Shown piece after piece: positions 7,542 to 14,590 of a DNA stretch of 20,003 nucleotides; the stretch's first letter is position 1; each line of letters opens with the position of its first letter. Below the pieces are notes generated by a model. It was given only the letters and a program-made list of their open reading frames with translations. It was not told the origin of the DNA and ran no database searches. This DNA is from Elusimicrobiota bacterium (GTDB lineage: Bacteria > Elusimicrobiota > Elusimicrobia > Elusimicrobiales > UBA9959), in the NCBI GenBank assembly GCA_030637365.1, contig DAOWGR010000171.1, positions 1 to 20,003 of the forward strand. Reading direction: 5' to 3'. The position numbers and the translations under genes were made by a program.

Positions 7542-9272
7542 ATGAAAAAAATAATATTTTTATTATTGGCAACAATGTCGGCAACTTCTTGCACCGGAGC
7601 AAAAAATCCAAATACGCTTTTTTACGCTCATCTCGGTGAAATAACAACACTTGATCCCGTCTATCCCTACGATGCTGTAACCCAGGGAATGATGCTAAAT
7701 GTTTATGAAACACTGTTGATGTTTAAAGGCAGTTCGCTTAATGAATATGAACCCGCTTTAGCGTCCAAAATACCCACGGTAAAAAACGGCCTCATATCAA
7801 AAGACGGATTAACTTACACATTCCCGATAAAAAAGAATGTTAAATTCCATAATGGGAATATTTTAAAACCGGAAGATGTTAAATATTCACTGTTAAGATT
7901 CATGCTTACCGATCCGTCCGGCGGCCCCGCGTCATTAATGCTTGAGCCGGTCTTTGCCTTAGCATCCACAAGAGACTCACAAGGACAACTTATACTTTCC
8001 AAAAAAGAAATTGAAAATGCCGTTAAAATCAAAGGAGATAGCGTCATAGTAAAACTTAAGCGGCCATTCGCCCCGTTTTTATCCATAATCGCGCGCTGGT
8101 CATATATTATGAACAAACAATGGTGCCTTGAAAACGGAGAATGGAACGGAAAATATGAAACTCTCGGCAAATACAATAATCGCCCCAAAGAAAAATCTTT
8201 CCTGTTAAAAAACATGAACGGCACCGGACCGTTTAAATTCATAAGATGGAATGTAAACTCCAAACAGCTTATGTTTTCAAGCTTCAAGAATTATCGTAAA
8301 ACGCCCGCTTCAATTAAAATGCTGGTCATGAAAAGCGTGCCTGAATTTGGAACAAGACGCCTTATGCTTGAAGCCGGAGACGCGGACATAATAGATGTGC
8401 CCAGAACTTTTGAAGCTCAGGTTAAAGGGCTTAAAGGAGTTAAAATCAAAGACAATTTGCCCAGGCTTTTAACCGACCCCGTATTCTTTTTCACATTTAA
8501 AGTAAATCCTCTGGCCAATCCCGATATAGGTTCCGGGAAGCTGGACGGGAAGGGAATACCACCGAATTTTTTCAGCAATAAAGACATTAGAAAAGCATTC
8601 GCTCTTTCCTTTGATTATCCCGGCTTTCTCAAAGAAGGACTAAAGGGCAAGGCGATTCTCGCCAAAGGCTCCATCGCGCCCGGACTGCTGGGTTATACTT
8701 TGAATACTCCCAGTTATAATTTCAATAAAACCAAAGCCGCCGAATATTTTAAAAAAGCCTATAACGGAATCCTTTGGAAAACAGGTTTTAAATTCACCTT
8801 GACATTTAATACCGGCAGCGAAGTTCGCCAGCTCGCCTGCCAGGTGCTTAAAAGAAATATAGAAAGCATAAATCCCCAATTTAAAATAGACATAAGAGGC
8901 GTGGACTGGCCCATTTATCTTGAAAAAACTCAAAATAAAAAAATGCCGCTTTTCACGCGCGGCTGGACGGGAGATTATCCCGATCCGCATAATTTTATTT
9001 TCCCGTTTTATCATTCCAAAGGGCGGTACGCGATAGCTCAAAATTATTCAAACCCTGAAATGGACAAACTCATAAATCTTGCCGTTTCACAAACTTCAAT
9101 AATTAAAAGAAAACAGCTTTATAAAAAAATCCAGAAACTGGCTCATGAAGAAGCCATTCAGATTTACACCATCCACCCGCAAGGTCTTTTGGCTATGCGG
9201 GACTGGATTAAAGGATTTTATGATAATGCGGTTTTCATGGGCATATATTTTTATCCTATAAATAAAAAATAG
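7542..9272 (+). CDS. Extracytoplasmic solute-binding protein family 5 (peptide/nickel ABC transporter), lipoprotein
   Basis: Periplasm-facing receptor that would capture peptides or similar solutes for an ABC importer. Starting at ATG 7542 the protein is 576 residues, with a lipoprotein signal MKKIIFLLLATMSATSC in which Cys17 would be lipidated. Family features follow: ITTLDPVYPYDAVTQGM early in the mature protein, YETLLMFKG, a segment YTFPIKKNVKFHNG with LKPEDVKYSLLRFM (typical of the binding-protein core), and late YPDPHNFIFPFYHS and NYSNPEMDKLINLAV. Length is normal for the family. No permease or ATPase genes lie in the window, so the partner system is elsewhere or the protein serves a shared transporter. 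A heptamer repeat array begins at its TAG stop. Peptide specificity is inference from the family. Confidence 0.92.
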   Translation: MKKIIFLLLATMSATSCTGAKNPNTLFYAHLGEITTLDPVYPYDAVTQGMMLNVYETLLMFKGSSLNEYEPALASKIPTVKNGLISKDGLTYTFPIKKNVKFHNGNILKPEDVKYSLLRFMLTDPSGGPASLMLEPVFALASTRDSQGQLILSKKEIENAVKIKGDSVIVKLKRPFAPFLSIIARWSYIMNKQWCLENGEWNGKYETLGKYNNRPKEKSFLLKNMNGTGPFKFIRWNVNSKQLMFSSFKNYRKTPASIKMLVMKSVPEFGTRRLMLEAGDADIIDVPRTFEAQVKGLKGVKIKDNLPRLLTDPVFFFTFKVNPLANPDIGSGKLDGKGIPPNFFSNKDIRKAFALSFDYPGFLKEGLKGKAILAKGSIAPGLLGYTLNTPSYNFNKTKAAEYFKKAYNGILWKTGFKFTLTFNTGSEVRQLACQVLKRNIESINPQFKIDIRGVDWPIYLEKTQNKKMPLFTRGWTGDYPDPHNFIFPFYHSKGRYAIAQNYSNPEMDKLINLAVSQTSIIKRKQLYKKIQKLAHEEAIQIYTIHPQGLLAMRDWIKGFYDNAVFMGIYFYPINKK

Positions 9273-9305
9273 TGGCAAGTGAATAGTGTAAAATGACAAG
9301 TAAAA
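9271..9305 (+). repeat. Five-unit heptamer array overlapping the stop codon of the binding protein
   Basis: Units begin at 9271, 9278, 9285, 9292 and 9299, exactly 7 bases apart: AGTGGCA, AGTGAAT, AGTGTAA, AATGACA, AGTAAAA. The first unit includes the AG of the TAG stop, as at 6913. Confidence 0.75.
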
Positions 9306-9335
9306 GAATAAAAAACTAAGGAAACTCATTATAAA

Positions 9336-9497
9336 TCTGACTTCTCCCGTGTAATTTTATTCACGGGACTACCACGCTATGCCGCATGGCGTAGACATCC
9401 TTGGAATCTTTCGGAACAGGGAAGCTATGCTTCATCAAGTGTCGTAAACTATGTGAACGACCAGATTCCTAAGGGTGATTTCTGGCCTCTGACTTCT
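9336..9497. repeat. 10-bp direct repeats flanking the structured element
   Basis: TCTGACTTCT occurs at 9336-9345 and 9488-9497, bracketing a 142-bp insert. This looks like a target-site duplication, but the same 10-mer also occurs at 10333-10342 and, inverted, at 6934-6943, so it is more likely a word of the intergenic repeat family. Confidence 0.55.
9346..9474. other. Multi-hairpin structured element upstream of endonuclease III
   Basis: Three folding units lie side by side. CCCGTG (9346-9351) pairs with CACGGG (9362-9367). ACGCTATGC (9374-9382) pairs with GCATGGCGT (9384-9392), allowing one wobble. CCTTGGAATCT (9399-9409) pairs with AGATTCCTAAGG (9463-9474, one bulge) and encloses two further hairpins, GAAGC-TAT-GCTTC (9421-9433) and GTCGT / ACGAC (9441-9445, 9457-9461), forming a three-way junction. 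Either strand could fold. No ORF fits. It could be a structured RNA, a leader for the downstream gene or a small mobile palindromic element. Confidence 0.55.
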
Positions 9498-9507
9498 TTT
9501 TCTTATT

Positions 9508-10188
9508 ATGAAAAACATTTCCTCAATAATTAAGATTCTTAAAAAAGAATACCCGAAAGCTCCCACCGCGCTTAAATATTCAAATATTTTTGAGCTTTTG
9601 ACCGCCGTTATATTATCGGCGCAAGGCACGGACGCGCGGGTTAATATGGTAATACCGGTATTATTCAAAAAGTATAAAACAGCCTTTGACTTGGCGAAAG
9701 CTAATTTGAAAGATATTGAAAAAATCATTCACTCTACCGGTTTCTATAAAAACAAAGCCCTTGCATTAAAAGAAACGGCAAAAAGAGTAACCGAAAAATT
9801 CGGCGGAAAAGTTCCGAAAACAATGACCGATTTATTGTCTTTAAGAGGCGTGGCGAGAAAAACAGCCAATGTTGTTTTGGGAAACGGCTATGGCATAAAT
9901 GAGGGCATTGTGGTTGATACTCATGTAAAAAGGCTTTCTTTCAGATTGGGATTTACAGGCACCGAGCCTATGGATCATAAAATGCCGGGAGCTTTGCGAA
10001 CGGCCCAAAAATTAAATCCGCTGAAAGTGGAACTGGATTTAATGCGCATTATAAATAAGAAAGACTGGATATGGCTGCCAAACGCGCTGATACATCACGG
10101 CAGAAAAACATGTAAAGCCGGAAAACCCGATTGCAAAAACTGCGCTCTAAACAAACTCTGCCCAAGCGCTACAAAAATAAGCGCATAA
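9508..10188 (+). CDS. nth: Endonuclease III (DNA glycosylase/AP lyase)
   Basis: Base-excision repair enzyme that removes oxidised pyrimidines and nicks the abasic site. The 226-residue product has the helix-hairpin-helix LRGVARKTANVVL with the catalytic lysine at Lys118, the catalytic aspartate Asp137 in VVDTHVKRLS, and a complete 4Fe-4S cluster motif C-X6-C-X2-C-X5-C at Cys202, Cys209, Cys212 and Cys218. Length is slightly above the E. coli enzyme. The ATG is chosen because residues line up with the family N-terminus; no Shine-Dalgarno precedes it, only T-rich repeat sequence. The eight residues after the last cluster cysteine (PSATKISA) and the stop codon are encoded inside an 8-base repeat array, so the tail is probably recent and dispensable. 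Confidence 0.95.
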   Translation: MKNISSIIKILKKEYPKAPTALKYSNIFELLTAVILSAQGTDARVNMVIPVLFKKYKTAFDLAKANLKDIEKIIHSTGFYKNKALALKETAKRVTEKFGGKVPKTMTDLLSLRGVARKTANVVLGNGYGINEGIVVDTHVKRLSFRLGFTGTEPMDHKMPGALRTAQKLNPLKVELDLMRIINKKDWIWLPNALIHHGRKTCKAGKPDCKNCALNKLCPSATKISA

Positions 10189-10240
10189 GCGCGAAAGAAC
10201 ATAAGCGCTTAAGTTACAAAAAACAATAAACCATAAACTG
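10161..10240 (+). repeat. Octamer repeat array overlapping the nth 3' end
   Basis: An 8-base register runs from about 10161: CCAAGCGC, CTACAAAA, then ATAAGCGC at 10177, ATAAGCGC at 10185, GAAAGAAC, ATAAGCGC at 10201, and degenerate units to 10240. The nth stop codon (10186-10188) lies inside the second ATAAGCGC. Confidence 0.7.
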
Positions 10241-10332
10241 TTGATATTTGGCGAATGGCACTTGTCCGATGATGCTGTGTGGCGGAATTCACCCGCTACT
10301 TTCGCACTACCGCGCCGCTTGCTTTTGCTGCT

Positions 10333-10342
10333 TCTGACTTCT
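10333..10342. repeat. Copy of the recurring intergenic 10-mer TCTGACTTCT
   Basis: This exact copy lies between nth and the GAF-PAS gene, a few bases from the 3' end of the latter. The rest of this gap (10241-10347) has weaker 7-base texture and no ORF. Confidence 0.6.
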
Positions 10343-10347
10343 CCACA

Positions 10348-11202
10348 TTACAATCCCGTTATATCCTGAAATATCATGCCGGCGCCTATATTTTCGCCTT
10401 CAACGCCTTTTATATTCATTGAACTGTAACCGATAAGCTTCTCTTTGCCATTAACGGTATGCCTAAATTCCTGCCGCCGGACTATTTTATCCTGCTTGAG
10501 AACATCTCCTATCACACTAACGACTTCGGGACATAATTTTATCAAGTCCATTACATTCCGGTTTAAATACTCATCGCCCACTTCAAATATTTCTTTGGCT
10601 TTGGGATTAAAAAAAATCACCTTGCCGGCAAGGTCCACACCGATAAAACCTCCCGAAAGATTATTTATGGTGCTTTCTCCCTTAAGACTAAGCTTATTTA
10701 TAGTGCCCCTAAGCCTTGCTATATAAACTTTCTGCGATACAAAAGACGATAATATGCCGGCAAGGGCGAGATCTGTTTCGCTAAATTCGCCATTAAGCGA
10801 ATTAATAAACTCTATAATTCCCAATAACTCATTATCCACCATACAGGGAACAGCCAATATGTTTTTAGTTTTAAATCCGCTGCTAAAATCCATTTTTTTG
10901 GAAAAACGAGCGTCCTTTTCAATATCATTCACAATAATCGCCTTTTTAGTATTCGCGCACCAGCCGACTATTCCTTCATAACCGAAACTTATCCCTTGTA
11001 TATCTTTGCCTACCGGTCCGATGGAATTCTTTACCGAAAGTATTTTTTTCTTATCATCAGCCTCAAAATAAGTAACCACTATGCTGTTGAAAACTGAAGA
11101 GATATTTCTTATGAAAAAATCCCATATCTCGTCTTCATTTTGAAATTTTTTTGATAAAAATTCATTAATAACGGAATTACACTTCAAATAATCATCGCTC
11201 AT
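10348..11202 (-). CDS. GAF-PAS sensor protein without an output domain
   Basis: A 284-residue soluble protein. Residues about 20-155 form a GAF domain, with GISFGYEGIVGWCANTKKAI, the typical NDIEKDARF, and AVPCMVDNELLGIIEFIN. A short coiled linker (about 160-175) leads to a PAS domain (about 176-284) containing GFIGVDLAGKVIFFNPKAKE and ending GAGMIFQDITGL. In sensor kinases and diguanylate cyclases the output domain begins right after such a PAS ending, but here the stop follows at once. Its ATG overlaps the amidase TGA in an ATGA junction, so the two are translationally coupled. The ligand is unknown; Cys and hydrophobic residues in GAF do not reveal haem or bilin. It might signal by protein contact, or be a truncated kinase fragment. 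Confidence 0.85.
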   Translation of the reverse strand: MSDDYLKCNSVINEFLSKKFQNEDEIWDFFIRNISSVFNSIVVTYFEADDKKKILSVKNSIGPVGKDIQGISFGYEGIVGWCANTKKAIIVNDIEKDARFSKKMDFSSGFKTKNILAVPCMVDNELLGIIEFINSLNGEFSETDLALAGILSSFVSQKVYIARLRGTINKLSLKGESTINNLSGGFIGVDLAGKVIFFNPKAKEIFEVGDEYLNRNVMDLIKLCPEVVSVIGDVLKQDKIVRRQEFRHTVNGKEKLIGYSSMNIKGVEGENIGAGMIFQDITGL

Positions 11203-13001
11203 CTTCTTCCCCTTCTTTTCTTCTTTTTGTTTCTTTTGATTTTTCGTTTCGGTTTATTCGGAACTTTTAAAAAATCCAATGTTCCTTTCAATATGGTCGC
11301 GGAAAGTTTTTTTCTAAAGGCCGGACTGCAAGCCAATTCTTCCTGTTCGGGATAAATCATATACGCGTTTTCAAGCAAAATGGCCGGCATATAAGTCATT
11401 CTCACAACATGATAATCGCCATAACGAACGCCTTCGTCGGGCAGATTTATATTCTTAATAAACGATTTATGCATCGCTCGAGCGAAATCCATGCTGTGGC
11501 GATGATAAAAATAAAGAGAATGTCCGCGCGCGCGATCAAAAGGATCTTTTCCTTCTCCAATGGCATTATAATGCACGCTTATAAAAATATCGCCTTTTGA
11601 TTCTTTAGCGATCTTCGGCCTGTTCCTCAGAGGAACATTCTCATCGCCAACACGCGTCATAATGATCTTGGCGCCGAGTTTCTCAAAATCCGCCTTTAAA
11701 ACCTCCGAAAGCCAAAGATTGGCCTCATACTCAAATATCCCCATCGGCCCTATAGCCCCGTCATAAGGCGGCTCTCTTTTGGCCGAATGGCCGGGATCAA
11801 TGACAATATTCAAGCCTTTAAGAGGCTTGGGCCATTTGCGCGCGAAAGAGGGAGGCTCTCTAAATTCAATAATAAGCGCGTTTCGAGTTGAATAATAAAT
11901 GTCATAGCCCCACAGCGTCCTGTTAAACTCAAAATTTATCTCGGCAACATTGGCGCCCGCCTGCCTGAGATTCACATTTTTAATAAAAGTATCGGAGGAA
12001 TCGTAAATAATCCAATTTGAATGAATTCGCGTGTAATAAAGTTTTACCGTTAAAGATTTTTCTTTTTCAGCCACCACATAAGGCACCCTGCCGTAAATTG
12101 ATATGCCGGCCATACTGCCTTTGTCTGTTTTTGAAAGTTTTATAACTCCCGTCTCGGTATCGGGAGGAGGAAAATTTTCAGGAAGCAAAGAAACTTTGGA
12201 TTCACTAATCCAAGCCGAATCGGAATCCGAAAGGCGTATCCTATACATTGACCCTATTTTCCCGTCAACCATCATTTTCACGCCCATCGGAGGAAACATC
12301 ATATAGCCGCCTCTGACTCCGTTTTTGAGAACGGCCGTATCGGTGGACACCTCAACCATATCAATATTATTATTGATTGTTACGCTTCCCTGCGAATACA
12401 GCTGCTTTGTCCCCTTGATTTTTCCGCCGCTTATTTTAACCTTTACCTTTTTGTTTTTTATCTTATCGCCGCTTTTAATATAGTAAGAACCGTAATATCT
12501 GCCGGAGCCCTTGGGCAATTCATTCATTTGGGACTTCTTCGTTAAGCCTTTTATTGAAAAAACGGCCTTTTTAAAAGGAGTGGCCAAAGCGTACACGCTT
12601 ATCCAGTCATGCGCTCTAAGGCGCATATCCCTTGATGGCGAAATAATTTCCAAACGCAAAACGGAAGATGACAAAGAAGCTCTTTTTGAGGGTCTTACTT
12701 CTATGGAACGCGAAAAATAAGTCGTGGCAAATCCGTCAAATAATTCACAATTAAACAAAAATTTGCCCGCGGATACCGGAAGATAGGTTATAAACCCGCC
12801 ATTTTTATAAACTTCAATTTGTTTGCCGTTAATATGGAGCGAAGCGGTAGAGGGCGTAATATTACCGAATACGAAAGTTTTTTTAACCGGCGGAATTGAC
12901 AATCCTTCATAAGGATAAGTGATTTTTATCTCACCCGCGCTTAAATTCACGCAAGCAAGAATAAAGGCAAAAGAAAAAATTTTAATAAACATTTTTCGCA
13001 T
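11199..13001 (-). CDS. Secreted N-acetylmuramoyl-L-alanine amidase (Amidase_3) with Ig-like, SH3-like and AMIN-like regions
   Basis: Zinc amidase that cleaves the bond between muramic acid and stem peptide in the periplasm. I take ATG 13001 (AAGGGA 6 bases upstream) because it puts a signal peptide MRKMFIKIFSFAFILACVNL at the N-terminus; the frame is open to an ATG at 13091. The product is 600 residues. An Ig-like region (about 23-105) is followed by an SH3-like region (about 215-275), an AMIN-like region (about 285-382) and the catalytic domain (about 394-580). Zinc ligands are His405 in IDPGHS, Glu424 in FEYEANLW and His477 in SVHYNA; the catalytic glutamate is Glu544 in ILLENAYM. The last 20 residues are extremely basic (KPKRKIKRNKKKKRRGRR). 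The gene is coupled to the GAF-PAS gene and divergent from the LysM barrel gene, suggesting an envelope remodelling unit. Confidence 0.92.
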   Translation of the reverse strand: MRKMFIKIFSFAFILACVNLSAGEIKITYPYEGLSIPPVKKTFVFGNITPSTASLHINGKQIEVYKNGGFITYLPVSAGKFLFNCELFDGFATTYFSRSIEVRPSKRASLSSSVLRLEIISPSRDMRLRAHDWISVYALATPFKKAVFSIKGLTKKSQMNELPKGSGRYYGSYYIKSGDKIKNKKVKVKISGGKIKGTKQLYSQGSVTINNNIDMVEVSTDTAVLKNGVRGGYMMFPPMGVKMMVDGKIGSMYRIRLSDSDSAWISESKVSLLPENFPPPDTETGVIKLSKTDKGSMAGISIYGRVPYVVAEKEKSLTVKLYYTRIHSNWIIYDSSDTFIKNVNLRQAGANVAEINFEFNRTLWGYDIYYSTRNALIIEFREPPSFARKWPKPLKGLNIVIDPGHSAKREPPYDGAIGPMGIFEYEANLWLSEVLKADFEKLGAKIIMTRVGDENVPLRNRPKIAKESKGDIFISVHYNAIGEGKDPFDRARGHSLYFYHRHSMDFARAMHKSFIKNINLPDEGVRYGDYHVVRMTYMPAILLENAYMIYPEQEELACSPAFRKKLSATILKGTLDFLKVPNKPKRKIKRNKKKKRRGRR

Positions 13002-13096
13002 AATTAGTCCCTTGAAAAAGACTTGGGCGTAACAATATTGAAACGCGCATGTAATAACAATTAAGTATGTTTTATTATAATATATATTCAAGGGAT

Positions 13097-13124
13097 AGTA
13101 AGCAGTAAACAGCGAGTAGCAAGC
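13097..13124 (+). repeat. Heptamer units in the amidase/barrel divergent gap
   Basis: Units begin at 13097, 13104, 13111 and 13118 (AGTAAGC, AGTAAAC, AGCGAGT, AGCAAGC). CACT-type units in inverted orientation follow at 13244 inside the next gene, making another inverted arrangement. Confidence 0.6.
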
Positions 13125-13213
13125 GGAATTTTATAAATATGTAAAACGCAAAGATAGAAAACAAACGCATAGAGACCGGAAGCAAGCTGAGAGTAAGGAA
13201 TTTTGTTTCTCTC

Positions 13214-14521
13214 TTGTTTATATTTTGTCTTCTCTCCCCTATCCACTCTCCACTCTCCACTACTCTTTATGCCGCTGACTATACCTATATTCAGCCCGGC
13301 ATCAGAGCAAATTCCATTGGAGGCGCTTTCTCCGCCATCGCTGACGATCCCTATGCCATTTTTTATAATCCCGCCGGTATTTCAACTTTAACCGAAATGC
13401 AGATTTCAGGAGAAATCTCCAGAAGATTTGAAACTGTTTCCCCCATCGGCGAAATAGCCGCCGTTTATGTCCGGCCTCAACCAAACAGAAAAGATGATGT
13501 GGCGGTTTTGGCTTTCCACAGTTTAAAGCACGGTCAAAATGAAAAAAAAGATACTCTTGTCGCTGGCTATTCAACAATACAGACCATAAAGCATTTCCAA
13601 AAACCGGTGCGCTTGGGCGGTAATTTAAAAATCATGCGCTTGGCTTTTAAAGGCGGAAATAATCTGGGCATAGGCTTTGACGCCGGCGCTTTGCTTGAAT
13701 CGGAGATGGGTTTAAACACGGCTCTTACTCTGCATGATTTAAATATAGGAACCGGCAAATCCATAGCGACTTTGACATTGGGCAATTCTTATCGCCATAA
13801 CAACACTCTTTTCGCCATTGATTTTAAAATCAGAAGCGGACATTCCGAATTTTTTGCCGGCATTGAACACACCGTTATGGACGGCATACTGCAGCTTAGG
13901 GCCGGAAAAGGCTTGGCTTTAAGAGGCGTGGATTACTTGGCTTATGGAATCGGAATAAACATACTGCCTTTTACCATTGATATAATCTCGTCAATCCCTT
14001 GGAAAGGAATGCATGAAAAAGGCGGACAATGCGCGATTGGCTTGACTTATAAATTCGGCGGCGAGAATTTCAGTGAAAAACTTGTAGGCAATGCCTCAAA
14101 CAAACTGAAAACTTTAAAAAGCCAAATTGAAAATTTAAGAAATAAAAAAACGGATTTTCAAACGACAATAGCTTCTTATCAGGTTAATAAAAGCATTTTG
14201 CAGTCGGATATAGTGATGATGGAATCTGAAAAACGAGACTTGGAAAAAAGGCTCCGTGATCTTGAAATGGATATTGACGGCGCCAAGTACATAAAAGAAG
14301 AACCGAAACCGAAGAAAAAACGCATAATTAAACGCGTGGAAAAATGGCCCAAACGATATAAAATCAAGCACGGCGACACATTGCGTTCAATAGCGTCCAA
14401 ATTTTACGGCAATCCCAGCCTATGGGAAACCATCTATAGAGCAAATGAAAAAAACATATCGCGGGGACTTCCAAAAATAGGCAAAACATTTACCATTCCG
14501 CCGCCGCCAAGAAAAAGGTAG
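13214..14521 (+). CDS. PorV/UPF0164-like outer-membrane barrel with coiled coil and C-terminal LysM
   Basis: Predicted outer-membrane protein anchored to peptidoglycan. From TTG 13214 the product is 435 residues. A short signal-like segment ends TTLYAADY. The mature start QPGIRANSIGGAFSAIADDP with IFYNPAGIS is the hallmark of PorV/UPF0164-type barrels, and alternating strands run to about 282 (GLTYKFGG). A coiled coil follows (about 293-352), then a basic linker with KPKKKRIIKR (365-374), then one LysM domain (about 382-429: YKIKHGDTLRSIASKFYGNP, with SLWETIYRAN). No ATG is available: the frame is open upstream to 13145, and a CTG at 13187 would give a better signal peptide (LRVRNFVSLLFIFCLL). 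So the true start is uncertain. Part of the signal region is encoded by heptamer repeats. Divergent from the amidase and 69 bp ahead of the receiver-propeller gene. Confidence 0.85.
   Translation: MFIFCLLSPIHSPLSTTLYAADYTYIQPGIRANSIGGAFSAIADDPYAIFYNPAGISTLTEMQISGEISRRFETVSPIGEIAAVYVRPQPNRKDDVAVLAFHSLKHGQNEKKDTLVAGYSTIQTIKHFQKPVRLGGNLKIMRLAFKGGNNLGIGFDAGALLESEMGLNTALTLHDLNIGTGKSIATLTLGNSYRHNNTLFAIDFKIRSGHSEFFAGIEHTVMDGILQLRAGKGLALRGVDYLAYGIGINILPFTIDIISSIPWKGMHEKGGQCAIGLTYKFGGENFSEKLVGNASNKLKTLKSQIENLRNKKTDFQTTIASYQVNKSILQSDIVMMESEKRDLEKRLRDLEMDIDGAKYIKEEPKPKKKRIIKRVEKWPKRYKIKHGDTLRSIASKFYGNPSLWETIYRANEKNISRGLPKIGKTFTIPPPPRKR
13244..13264 (+). repeat. Heptamer repeats inside the barrel signal-peptide region
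   Basis: CACTCTC at 13244 and 13251 and CACTACT at 13258 are exactly 7 bases apart and encode part of HSPLSTT just before the predicted cleavage region. Confidence 0.75.
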
Positions 14522-14590
14522 CGGTAGCGCGTAAGTTCATAAGCGCGACAGTAACTGCGATGAACGAGAAATCAAAAGGTAAAAAACACT

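Noticed and set aside
7369..7713. Minus-strand 114-codon frame
   Set aside because: Antisense to the small membrane protein and the binding-protein signal region, with no domain pattern.
9399..9474. Hammerhead ribozyme on the minus strand
   Set aside because: Topology and the UGAUGA and CGAAA words are suggestive, but the core C3 is U, the cleavage-site nucleotide would be G, extra bases follow stem I, and stem II does not pair next to the core. Kept only as a generic three-way junction.
9336..9497. Mobile element insertion with 10-bp target duplication
   Set aside because: The flanking 10-mer also occurs at 6934 (inverted) and 10333, the insert has no terminal inverted repeats, and no transposase is present. 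The repeat-word explanation is simpler.
13075..13260. 61-codon minus-strand frame upstream of the amidase
   Set aside because: Consists of repeat-derived intergenic sequence and has no recognisable features.
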